DNA of 5,674 bases. Origin: Actinomycetes bacterium (GTDB lineage Bacteria; Actinomycetota; Acidimicrobiia; Acidimicrobiales; Microtrichaceae). Below the pieces are notes generated by a model. The model made no database searches. It was not told the DNA's origin and saw only the letters and a list, made by a program, of their open reading frames with translations. Made by a program: the position numbers and the translations under genes. Of this stretch, positions 1 to 4,854 are shown one piece after another (the stretch's first letter is position 1; every line of letters begins with the position of its first letter). The DNA lies in NCBI GenBank assembly GCA_023423215.1, contig JAFAFZ010000147.1, forward strand, positions 1 to 5,674, written 5' to 3'.

Positions 1-7
1 GCCGGGC

Positions 8-574
8 TCAGGCGGGTTCGTTGGGCTCGGCCGGCGGCTCGGCGCGGGCCAGGTCCGAACCCGGCGACCCCTCGTCCTCGTCGCTGCTCGGGCCGCCGTT
101 GTCGGGCCCGCCCTCCTCGCCGCCGTCGCCCTCCGGGTCGGTGGCGGCATCGGCCTTGGTGTCCGCCACGGGGTCGCGACCGGCTTCGCCCTGCGCGGCG
201 GGCGCACGATCGGGTCCGCCGGGACGGCCAGCCATGCTCATGGGGCCCCGAGGGTTGCGGGGCATCGCGGCGATGACGTCCGCCGCGTCGGGGTCGGCCT
301 CGGGGCCGTACCCGAGCGTCAGCACGCCGGCCGTCCCGCAGTTCGGACAGACCAGGTGCACGACGAGCGTCATGTCCGCCGGGTCCGAGGCGCCCTCGGT
401 GCGGGCGGCGTCGTCCGCCGACTGCTCCGCGGCGTCGCTGACGGTCCCGCAGGTCTCGCAGCGCAGGCGTGCGCCGGAGAGCACGGTGAACGTGCCGGCT
501 TCCGCGCTGGAGCGCTCGCGTTCGATGGTGAGCGGCGAGGTGTCGGTGGGGTTCGGGATCTCGGGTGCGGTCAT
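8..574 (-). CDS. Small zinc-ribbon-like protein with acidic disordered tail
   Basis: A 188-residue protein of unknown function. Two CxxC pairs are visible, C39-E-T-C42 and C76-P-N-C79, each followed by glycine, as in zinc-ribbon knuckles. The 33 residues between them include an Ala/Asp/Glu-rich insert followed by a hydrophobic strand (about 68-75). From about residue 105 the protein is Pro/Gly/Asp/Glu-rich and of low complexity, so probably disordered. No signal peptide or membrane segment is seen, so it is likely cytoplasmic. The start at 574 is chosen because GGAG lies 6 bases upstream; an in-frame TTG at 628 would add 18 residues of proline/glycine-rich sequence and has no better ribosome site. 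It lies 72 bases downstream of the TetR gene on the same strand and may be read separately. The zinc-binding call is an inference from the cysteines; the family is not recognised. Confidence 0.8.
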   Translation of the reverse strand: MTAPEIPNPTDTSPLTIERERSSAEAGTFTVLSGARLRCETCGTVSDAAEQSADDAARTEGASDPADMTLVVHLVCPNCGTAGVLTLGYGPEADPDAADVIAAMPRNPRGPMSMAGRPGGPDRAPAAQGEAGRDPVADTKADAATDPEGDGGEEGGPDNGGPSSDEDEGSPGSDLARAEPPAEPNEPA

Positions 575-580
575 GGCGAT

Positions 581-584
581 CTCC
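581..584 (-). promoter_or_regulatory. Ribosome binding site that fixes the zinc-ribbon gene start
   Basis: On the minus strand GGAG lies 6 bases before the ATG at 574. This favours that ATG over the in-frame TTG at 628. The TTG itself is part of a TTGACG that looks more like a -35 element. Confidence 0.6.
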
Positions 585-607
585 GGTGGTGGGGGTGCCT
601 CCCGATA

Positions 608-628
608 CCCGCCGCCCCGGGGCGTCAA
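608..628 (-). promoter_or_regulatory. Possible weak promoter of the zinc-ribbon gene
   Basis: On the minus strand TTGACG (628-623) is one base from the TTGACA consensus and is followed after 15 bases by TATCGG. The spacer is short and the -10 is poor, so this is tentative. It falls in the 72-base gap after the TetR stop codon, where a separate promoter would be expected. The spacer contains a 12-base perfect GC palindrome (613-624), probably chance. Confidence 0.25.
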
Positions 629-646
629 CCTGCTGCGCCACCTCGA

Positions 647-1225
647 TCAGCGGGCGTCGAGCTCCCGTGCACGGGCACGCAGCGCGCCGAGGACCTCGCC
701 CTCGTGGCCGAGCGGGCGGCCGCCGTTGGTCGCCCGACCGAGCACCAGGCCGAGCAGCGTCTCACGTGCCAGCAGGCAGAAGGTGCGGCGTTCGTCGTCG
801 TGCGCCAGCTCGGGGTCGAGCCGGGTCGGGCTGACGAGGCCGGCGAAGCGCTGGACCACCGGACCGACGTCGTCGACGAGCGTCGGGTCGTTGGCCAGCG
901 CGAGCCAGGCCTCGAGCATCGCCTTGAACCGTCGGGCGCTGATCACCGCCCACACGCCGTCGACGAACCCGACGAGGTCCTGCGGCGAGCGCGGCGCCTC
1001 CTGGGCGACCTCGTCGTAGAGGTGCTGGAGCGCGGCGGCGAGCAGCGCCGGCAGCGAGGGGAAGTGGTGTGCGAACGCGCCACGGGTCACCCCGGCACGG
1101 GCGCAGACCTCGACCGAGGTCGTCGCCGCCCAGCCGTGCTCGACCAGCGAGTCGATCGCGGCCTCGACCAGCAGGGACTGCGTCGACGCGCTGCGCTCGG
1201 CCTGGGTCCGCCGGGTGGAGCTCAC
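647..1225 (-). CDS. TetR/AcrR-family transcriptional regulator
   Basis: A 192-residue one-component repressor of the TetR family. The N-terminal three-helix DNA-binding domain spans about residues 12-58: helix 1 near 16-30, then the helix-turn-helix with TSVEVCARAGV (36-46) and recognition helix TRGAFAHHF (47-55), close to the usual TRGAFYHHF. The rest is a helical ligand-binding and dimerisation domain; length is normal for the family. The GTG start overlaps the TGA stop of the desaturase in the sequence GTGA, so translation is probably coupled, and no strong ribosome site of its own is seen. Being co-transcribed with a desaturase suggests it senses a lipid signal such as an acyl-CoA or fatty acid, as desaturase regulators like DesT do, but the ligand cannot be read from sequence. 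Its likely operator is the palindrome at 2211-2236, giving autoregulation. Confidence 0.92.
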   Translation of the reverse strand: MSSTRRTQAERSASTQSLLVEAAIDSLVEHGWAATTSVEVCARAGVTRGAFAHHFPSLPALLAAALQHLYDEVAQEAPRSPQDLVGFVDGVWAVISARRFKAMLEAWLALANDPTLVDDVGPVVQRFAGLVSPTRLDPELAHDDERRTFCLLARETLLGLVLGRATNGGRPLGHEGEVLGALRARARELDAR

Positions 1226-2178
1226 GTGGCCCGTTGCTCTCGCAGCTGGATGGGGACGTGCGGGTCGGTGCCGATGCCCTGGATGATCGCGCCGTTCGCC
1301 TCGAGGATCGGTCGCAGCTCGCGGGCGGCCGCGCGGTAGCGGTACCAGGGGATCGACGGGTACAGGTGGTGCACCAGGTGGCGGTCCTGCTGCAGCAGCA
1401 GCCACGTCGACCCGTGGAACCGGTTGATGCGGGTGGCGCCGAAGCGGTCCGTCCGGTCGAACGGGAAGTGCGGCAGCCACTGGAACATGACCATCAGGAT
1501 CAGGATGCCGACGCGGCTCGGTAGGTACCAGAGCAGCAGCGCCGGCCAGAACCAGCCGAGGGGGATCGTGAGGAGCAGCACGATCAGGCCGAGCTGCGTG
1601 AAGCGGCGGAGGTGCCGTCGGTCGGCCACGTCGCGCTCGGAACCGGGTGCCTCGAACGCGGGGACGAGTCGCCGCAACAGGCGCGACACGAGGCGGTCGC
1701 CCCAGGGGAGCGCGCCGATCGTGACGAGCACCATCAGGAACGCCCACTTCAGCGGCACCTGCCACACCGGTCCCTTGACCAGCAGGTCCGGGTCGGCGGG
1801 TCCGTTGGTGTGGGCGTGGTGGCGCAGGTGGTTCGCGCCGTAGCCGCGCAGGTCGAGCTGCAGTGCGACGGCGGCCACGTTGCCACAGGCGACCTCGAGC
1901 CAGCGCCACCGCGGGTCGCGTCCGCTGATCGCCTTGTGCGTCGCGTCGTGGTGCACCGTGTAGAAGGCGTAGGCGACGAAGGAGCACACGAGGAACCCGA
2001 CGCCGATCGGCAGGAGGTCGACGGACCACAGCGCGATCGTCGTGACGTCCACGACGACGAGCGCGACGCAGAGCAGCACGGTGGGCCAGCCCACGCCACC
2101 GGAGTGCCGTCGCACGATCGCTCGCTCCTCGGCGCTCATGGCGCCGGGTCGTGCGGTGCGGGATGCGATGGGGTCCAC
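1222..2178 (-). CDS. Membrane di-iron fatty acid desaturase / hydroxylase family protein
   Basis: A 318-residue integral membrane protein of the fatty acid desaturase superfamily (FA_desaturase type, which also includes carotenoid hydroxylases and ketolases). The three histidine boxes that hold the di-iron centre are present: HDATH (77-81), HLRHHAH (117-123) and HLVHH (267-271); H237 in WLPHFPFD may be an extra ligand. Hydrophobic segments lie near 33-53, 55-74, 142-160 and 194-230, the usual pattern with the boxes on the cytoplasmic face. Expected chemistry is oxygen-dependent introduction of a double bond or hydroxyl into a lipid. Substrate and position cannot be assigned, and no reductase or ferredoxin partner is in the window. 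The GTG start at 2178 is chosen because AAGGAGGG lies just upstream; an internal ATG at codon 14 has no such support. It overlaps the TetR gene by 4 bases and has a palindromic operator over its promoter. Confidence 0.93.
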   Translation of the reverse strand: MDPIASRTARPGAMSAEERAIVRRHSGGVGWPTVLLCVALVVVDVTTIALWSVDLLPIGVGFLVCSFVAYAFYTVHHDATHKAISGRDPRWRWLEVACGNVAAVALQLDLRGYGANHLRHHAHTNGPADPDLLVKGPVWQVPLKWAFLMVLVTIGALPWGDRLVSRLLRRLVPAFEAPGSERDVADRRHLRRFTQLGLIVLLLTIPLGWFWPALLLWYLPSRVGILILMVMFQWLPHFPFDRTDRFGATRINRFHGSTWLLLQQDRHLVHHLYPSIPWYRYRAAARELRPILEANGAIIQGIGTDPHVPIQLREQRAT

Positions 2179-2184
2179 GTCGAG

Positions 2185-2192
2185 CCCTCCTT
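2185..2192 (-). promoter_or_regulatory. Strong ribosome binding site deciding a GTG start for the desaturase
   Basis: AAGGAGGG on the minus strand ends 6 bases before the GTG at 2178. It is the best Shine-Dalgarno match in the window and settles the start in favour of GTG over the downstream ATG at codon 14. Confidence 0.8.
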
Positions 2193-2207
2193 CGGACGTC
2201 GACGTGC

Positions 2208-2237
2208 ACCTTACCTACATGCATGCATGTAGGTAAA
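2208..2237 (-). promoter_or_regulatory. Candidate promoter of the desaturase-TetR operon
   Basis: On the minus strand TTTACC (2237-2232) resembles an actinobacterial -35 and TAAGGT (2213-2208) fits the TAnnnT pattern of a -10, separated by 18 bases. Transcription would begin near 2200, giving a leader of roughly 20-25 bases that carries the AAGGAGGG site. Both boxes overlap the ends of the 26-base palindrome, so a bound repressor would block polymerase. Inferred from motif fit only. Confidence 0.5.
2211..2236. promoter_or_regulatory. Perfect 26-base palindrome, likely TetR operator
   Basis: The half-site TTACCTACATGCA is followed with no spacer by its exact reverse complement, centred between 2223 and 2224; symmetry breaks at 2210/2237. 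It is strikingly A/T-rich for this window. Size and symmetry suit a TetR-family homodimer, or two dimers, and it lies upstream of the operon that encodes one. It sits 9 bases past the stop of the SRPBCC gene, but with no loop and no T-run it is not a good terminator. No second full copy was seen in the window. That the TetR product binds here is inference. Confidence 0.8.
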
Positions 2238-2244
2238 TGGAGAG

Positions 2245-2691
2245 CTACGACGACGACTGGAGCACCGTCGACCGCAGCGAGGCGAGCGAGACGGCGTTGC
2301 GGCCCCACAGGCCGATCCGCAGCGCCGGTGCGGCGACCCGCCATGCGGCGCGCACCGGTCCACGTGCCGGGGCCTCCTCGACGACGACCTCGGTCCCGTC
2401 GGGATCGTCGCGCAGACGGAAGGTCACGCGGGCCTCGCCGAGCGGTCCCATGCCTGCGCCGAGCTCGAGCTCCGTGTCGGGCTCGACCGCTCGCACCGAG
2501 GTCGACCCCGGGACGGTGAGCGGGCCGACGCCGATGCGATGGTGGAACTTCGCGCCCCGTGCGGGCCAGTCGTCGTCGACCGATCGGATGGCCTGTGCGC
2601 CCACCAACCAGTCGGGGTAGGTGGTGGGGTCGAGCAGCACGCGGAAGACGCGTGACCGGTCGGCCTCGATCACGATGGAGTTCTCGGTCAC
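2245..2691 (-). CDS. SRPBCC (START/Bet v1-like) family protein
   Basis: A 148-residue single-domain protein with the look of the SRPBCC / polyketide cyclase-like helix-grip fold. The start has the strand-helix pattern ENSIVIEADRSRVFRVLLDP (3-22), then YPDW (25-28), a family hallmark, and alternating strands through about residue 108, with a C-terminal helix (about 112-143) that would close the ligand pocket. Such proteins bind hydrophobic small molecules; some are cyclases or aromatases, many are of unknown function. No catalytic residues can be named. The GTG start at 2691 is supported by GGGAG 8 bases upstream. No signal peptide or membrane segment is seen. It precedes the desaturase operon on the same strand by 66 bases but is separated from it by the palindrome and probably by its own transcript boundary. 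A lipid or polyketide ligand is plausible, unproven. Confidence 0.85.
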   Translation of the reverse strand: MTENSIVIEADRSRVFRVLLDPTTYPDWLVGAQAIRSVDDDWPARGAKFHHRIGVGPLTVPGSTSVRAVEPDTELELGAGMGPLGEARVTFRLRDDPDGTEVVVEEAPARGPVRAAWRVAAPALRIGLWGRNAVSLASLRSTVLQSSS

Positions 2692-2760
2692 GTCGTTCGC
2701 TCCCGGGCGGCGACGGGGCCGTCGCGGAGGGTCCCGACGGAGAGGCTCGCCCGTGCAGGA

Positions 2761-2788
2761 CGTTCCCCGCGGCGGTGCCGCGGAAACG
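2761..2788 (-). terminator. Hairpin after the VOC gene, possible factor-independent terminator without T-run
   Basis: CCGCGGC (2767-2773), a 3-base loop and GCCGCGG (2777-2783) form a 7-pair GC stem, extended past a small internal loop by CGTT (2761-2764) with AACG (2785-2788). It lies about 30 bases beyond the VOC stop and about 70 before the SRPBCC start. There is no T-run, so termination is uncertain; a hairpin alone is common in actinobacterial gene ends. Confidence 0.35.
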
Positions 2789-2816
2789 CCCCGCAGGGGT
2801 GAGCACGCCGGCTCGA

Positions 2817-3248
2817 TCAAGCCCGGTCGAGCGAGAACTCCATCACCTGGGTGAGCCGCACGTTGTTGCCCGACGGGTCGCGGAACGAGGTGTCGATGCC
2901 GTACGCCTGCGGCGTGGGCGGGTCGTTGAACACGACGCCACGCGCCGAGAGCTCGTCGTAGGTGGCCTGGCAGTCGTCGGTCTCGAGGAACAGCGTGCCG
3001 CCCGCGCCCTTGGCGACGAGCTCCGCGAGCTGCGCGCTGGTGTCGGCGTCGAGCATCGGGGGCTGCGGGACGGGCATGAGCACCAGCCCGACCTCGGGTT
3101 GGCCGACCGGTCCGACGACCAGCCAGCGGAACGCCCACTCCTCGATCGTGGCGTCCGAACGCACCTCCCAGCCGAGCGTGCGCGTGTAGAACTCGAGCGC
3201 TTCGTCCTGGTCGTGCACCCAGAACTGCGCGTTGGCGATCCTGACCAT
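2817..3248 (-). CDS. VOC-superfamily (glyoxalase/bleomycin-resistance fold) protein
   Basis: A 143-residue protein of the vicinal oxygen chelate superfamily. The two βαβββ modules can be traced: WVHDQDEALEFYTRTLGW (10-27) opens the first, and the second runs from about residue 84 (TLFLETDD, then DELSARGV) to DPSGN (124-128) near the C-terminus, a family hallmark. By eye against E. coli glyoxalase I, the positions of metal ligands H5 and E122 are here N6 and R131, so it is probably not a classic metal-dependent glyoxalase I. Members of this type include drug-binding resistance proteins and many uncharacterised ones. It is soluble and cytoplasmic by appearance. The ATG is preceded by AGGAGG 6 bases upstream. 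It is the third gene of a MarR-AraC-VOC unit, 42 bases after the AraC stop, a gap filled by an RNA stem. Function beyond the fold is unknown. Confidence 0.9.
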   Translation of the reverse strand: MVRIANAQFWVHDQDEALEFYTRTLGWEVRSDATIEEWAFRWLVVGPVGQPEVGLVLMPVPQPPMLDADTSAQLAELVAKGAGGTLFLETDDCQATYDELSARGVVFNDPPTPQAYGIDTSFRDPSGNNVRLTQVMEFSLDRA

Positions 3249-3260
3249 CGTGGTCCTCCT

Positions 3261-3290
3261 CGTCGTCGGTCGGACGTGTCGACGACGACG
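3261..3290 (-). promoter_or_regulatory. Intergenic RNA stem between AraC stop and VOC ribosome site
   Basis: On the minus strand CGTCGTCGTCG (3290-3280), a 7-base loop ACACGTC, and CGACCGACGACG (3272-3261) can pair as an 11-base stem with one bulged C. It begins at the base after the AraC stop codon and ends at the base before the VOC AGGAGG (3260-3255), filling the gap exactly. It could stabilise the downstream message, weaken readthrough or tune VOC translation. Repeats of CGT/ACG are easy to get in such GC-rich DNA, so chance is not excluded. Confidence 0.4.
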
Positions 3291-3725
3291 CTACGGAGCG
3301 CTGCTCGGCGCGGCTTCTCGAAACGTGCGGTTCTGCGGCCGGCCGTACTCACGGGCCACGCAGGGCGGGATCCGCACGTGCCGTCGGGCCGGCGGGAACG
3401 AGGCGCGGTAGGCGAGCGGCGCCATGCCGTGCACCCGCCGGAAGCTGGTCGTGAACGAGCCCACGCTGGTCCATCCGACCGCGAAGCAGATCTCGGTCAC
3501 GCTCCGGTCCGTGTCGCGCAGCAGCGCCGCGGCGCGCTCGAGCCGTCGGGTGAGCAGGTACCGGTGAGGTGACTCGCCGTAGGTGCGGCGGAACTCGCGA
3601 CTGAAGTGGGCCGGGGAGAGGCCCGCCGCGGCAGCCAGGTCCGCGACGGTCAACGGCTCCGCGTAGCGGGCGTCGACCAGGTCCCTCGCGCGCAGCAGGT
3701 GGCGCGCCGGGTGCACCGTCGCCAT
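3291..3725 (-). CDS. Short AraC-family transcriptional regulator (DNA-binding domain only)
   Basis: A 144-residue regulator that is almost entirely an AraC-type double helix-turn-helix domain. The first HTH is TVADLAAAAGLSPAHFSREF (26-45), followed by the linking helix LLTRRLERAAALLRDT (57-72). The second HTH is SVTEICFAVGWTSVGSF (75-91), then TSFRRVHGMAPLAYR (93-107), the classic signature end. It lacks the N-terminal sensor domain of full-length AraC proteins (about 290 residues); a 35-residue arginine-rich tail containing C122 follows the domain. Such stand-alone AraC proteins next to VOC genes are familiar in actinobacteria, so it probably controls the operon it is in. The ATG at 3725 lies 4 bases after the MarR stop, implying co-transcription and coupled translation; a GTG at codon 4 is an alternative start with GAGG 11 bases upstream. 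How it would sense a signal is not visible. Confidence 0.9.
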   Translation of the reverse strand: MATVHPARHLLRARDLVDARYAEPLTVADLAAAAGLSPAHFSREFRRTYGESPHRYLLTRRLERAAALLRDTDRSVTEICFAVGWTSVGSFTTSFRRVHGMAPLAYRASFPPARRHVRIPPCVAREYGRPQNRTFREAAPSSAP

Positions 3726-3729
3726 CGCC

Positions 3730-4185
3730 TCAGGACCCCGTCCCGTCCAGGCGGTCCAGCAGGCGACGCAGCACCTGGCGCGTGGAGGACAGGTCGTCCT
3801 CGCTCACGTCGGCGAGCAGGTCCGCGCTCTCGTCCAGGCTGGTCTCGACGATCCGGTCGAGCGTGCGTCGGCCCGGCTCGGACAGCCGCAGGTGCGGGCT
3901 GCGGCGATGCGCCGGGTTGTCCTCGAACGAGGCCAGCCCGTCCTCGACGAGCAGGTCCGCGATGCGCTGCACCGCCTGGCGCGAGACGCCCAGGCGCCGC
4001 GCCGCGTCCGGCACGGTCCAGTCGCCCTCGGAGACCACGCTCATGACCTGCCAGCGTGCCTGCGTCTGGCCCAGCCGGCCGGCGACCTCGTCGCCACGCC
4101 GTCGCAGCGCACCGGCCAGCTCGAAGACGTCGGCCACGAGCAGGGGGTACACGTCCTGGGCGGTGGGTCGATCGGCCGCGCTCAT
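3730..4185 (-). CDS. MarR-family transcriptional regulator
   Basis: A 151-residue winged-helix regulator. An N-terminal helix (about 10-38) is followed by QARWQVMSVV (42-51), then the winged HTH: TVPDAARRLGV (57-67), recognition helix SRQAVQRIADLLVEDGL (68-84) and a wing with DNPAHRRSPHLRLSEPG (89-105), whose D and paired R residues are the usual MarR wing signature. The C-terminal helices (about 108-147) would form the dimer interface. MarR dimers usually repress nearby genes and release DNA on binding phenolic or other small molecules or on oxidation; it has no cysteine, so direct thiol redox sensing is unlikely. It is first in the MarR-AraC-VOC unit. The ATG at 4185 has no clear ribosome site, so it may be leaderless or start at the GTG of codon 12. 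It lies 54 bases after the HDxxH gene on the same strand. Confidence 0.93.
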   Translation of the reverse strand: MSAADRPTAQDVYPLLVADVFELAGALRRRGDEVAGRLGQTQARWQVMSVVSEGDWTVPDAARRLGVSRQAVQRIADLLVEDGLASFEDNPAHRRSPHLRLSEPGRRTLDRIVETSLDESADLLADVSEDDLSSTRQVLRRLLDRLDGTGS

Positions 4186-4216
4186 CGGCGACGGGAGGTC
4201 ATCGGCACCACCGCAT

Positions 4217-4243
4217 GCTGTCAGGTGACGGGGCGGCTGTCAG
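4217..4243 (-). promoter_or_regulatory. Direct repeat upstream of the MarR gene, possible promoter/operator
   Basis: The 8-base word GCTGTCAG occurs at 4217-4224 and 4236-4243, 19 bases apart; on the minus strand each copy gives CTGACA, close to a TTGACA -35. The distal copy followed after 17 bases by CAGCAT (4220-4215) is a passable promoter for the MarR operon. The proximal copy would place a start very near the ATG, in keeping with a leaderless message. The distal copy overlaps the last codons of the HDxxH gene. Confidence 0.3.
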
Positions 4244-4737
4244 CGCCGCGCGGCCGTGGTCGCAGCAGCGGACGGCGTGACGACGACAGGGTCCAGGTCG
4301 GGCCACTCGACGGTCAGGGACCCGCCCTCGGGCACCGCTCGCCAGGCGGAGGCCAGCCGGTCGAAGGTCGGACCGACCGGGGTCGGCTCGCCCGCGAGCC
4401 ACGCGAAGTGGTGGTGGTTGCCGAGGGCCTCGGCCCGCTCCAGCTCCTGGCGGTGCGCCGCGACCAGCGCCCGTCCCGGCTTCGTCGGTCGTGCGTCGGT
4501 GCCGCGTGCGAACGTCGCTCCCCGGGCGAGCAGGCCCCAGAACCCGTCGTCGAGTCCCAGGTGGCTCTCGGTCGCGAGGTGCCCCAGGTCGTGCGGGATC
4601 ACGCCCCGGCCGATCGGCATGTGACCACCGTGCACCCGGCCGCCGGTGCGACGCACCGCCTCCCACCAGGCGTTCGGCGTGGGGGTGCTGAGCTTGTGGA
4701 AGGTGACGGTCAACCGCTTCGGGGTCGGACGGGGCAC
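4240..4737 (-). CDS. Uncharacterised conserved-looking protein with HDxxH motif
   Basis: A 165-residue protein I cannot assign to a named family, though its pattern resembles unannotated actinobacterial proteins I have seen. The most distinctive stretch is IPHDLGHLATESHLGL (47-62), giving H49-D50-x-x-H53 with E57 one helical turn later, followed by GFWGLLARGATF (65-76). This His/Asp/His/Glu set on one helix could bind a metal, as HDxxH does in COQ4-like proteins, but the rest does not match that family by eye. A second histidine cluster is NHHH (107-110). The N-terminal strand (KRLTVTFHKL, 7-16) and the final strands (SLTVEWPDLDPVVV, 140-153) suggest an α/β domain. No signal peptide or membrane segment is seen. 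The GTG start at 4737 has only a weak GGCGGG upstream. It is divergent from the PAP2-like gene. Function unknown. Confidence 0.82.
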   Translation of the reverse strand: MPRPTPKRLTVTFHKLSTPTPNAWWEAVRRTGGRVHGGHMPIGRGVIPHDLGHLATESHLGLDDGFWGLLARGATFARGTDARPTKPGRALVAAHRQELERAEALGNHHHFAWLAGEPTPVGPTFDRLASAWRAVPEGGSLTVEWPDLDPVVVTPSAAATTAARR

Positions 4738-4751
4738 GCCCGCCAGTGTGC

Positions 4752-4777
4752 CGGTCGGGTCGGTCCGGACTCGACCG
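4752..4777. promoter_or_regulatory. Divergent intergenic region with an imperfect dyad
   Basis: The 117 bases at 4738-4854 must hold the start signals of two divergent genes. GGTCGGTCC (4758-4766) faces GGACTCGACC (4767-4776), an inverted repeat with one extra T whose core GTCCGGAC is a perfect palindrome; CGGTCG (4752-4757) also pairs with CGACCG (4772-4777) as an alternative. It could be an operator. No convincing -10/-35 pair was found on either strand. Confidence 0.25.
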
Positions 4778-4854
4778 CGTTTCGCCCCCGGCACGCGGCT
4801 CGCCGACCGATGCTGCTTGCCCCGACGGCTCGCGGCCCGGCAGGCTGCGCTGCC

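Noticed and set aside
613..624. 12-base perfect palindrome CGCCCCGGGGCG
   Set aside because: All G/C, no loop, no T-run, in very GC-rich DNA; most likely chance, and not a usable terminator.
21..1019. A 332-codon plus-strand open frame opposite the zinc-ribbon and TetR genes
   Set aside because: Ser/Ala/Pro/Arg-rich composition with no domain pattern, and it runs antisense across two supported genes.
2211..2236. Reading the palindrome as the terminator of the SRPBCC gene
   Set aside because: No loop-forming spacer, A/T-rich arms and no T-run; overlap with promoter-like boxes of the next operon makes an operator the better reading.
2246..2258. Short CGA/CGT trinucleotide run at the end of the SRPBCC gene
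   Set aside because: Encodes the C-terminal serines and is only four units long; such runs are common in this base composition.
647..2806. A 719-codon minus-strand open frame that could be taken as one large fusion protein
   Set aside because: Only its last 192 codons encode a recognisable protein (TetR). The rest overlaps the desaturase and SRPBCC genes out of frame and is arginine/proline-rich, the usual shadow in high-GC DNA.
2559..3572. A 337-codon plus-strand open frame opposite SRPBCC, VOC and AraC genes
   Set aside because: Arginine/glycine-rich antisense shadow spanning three supported genes and their gaps; no motif.
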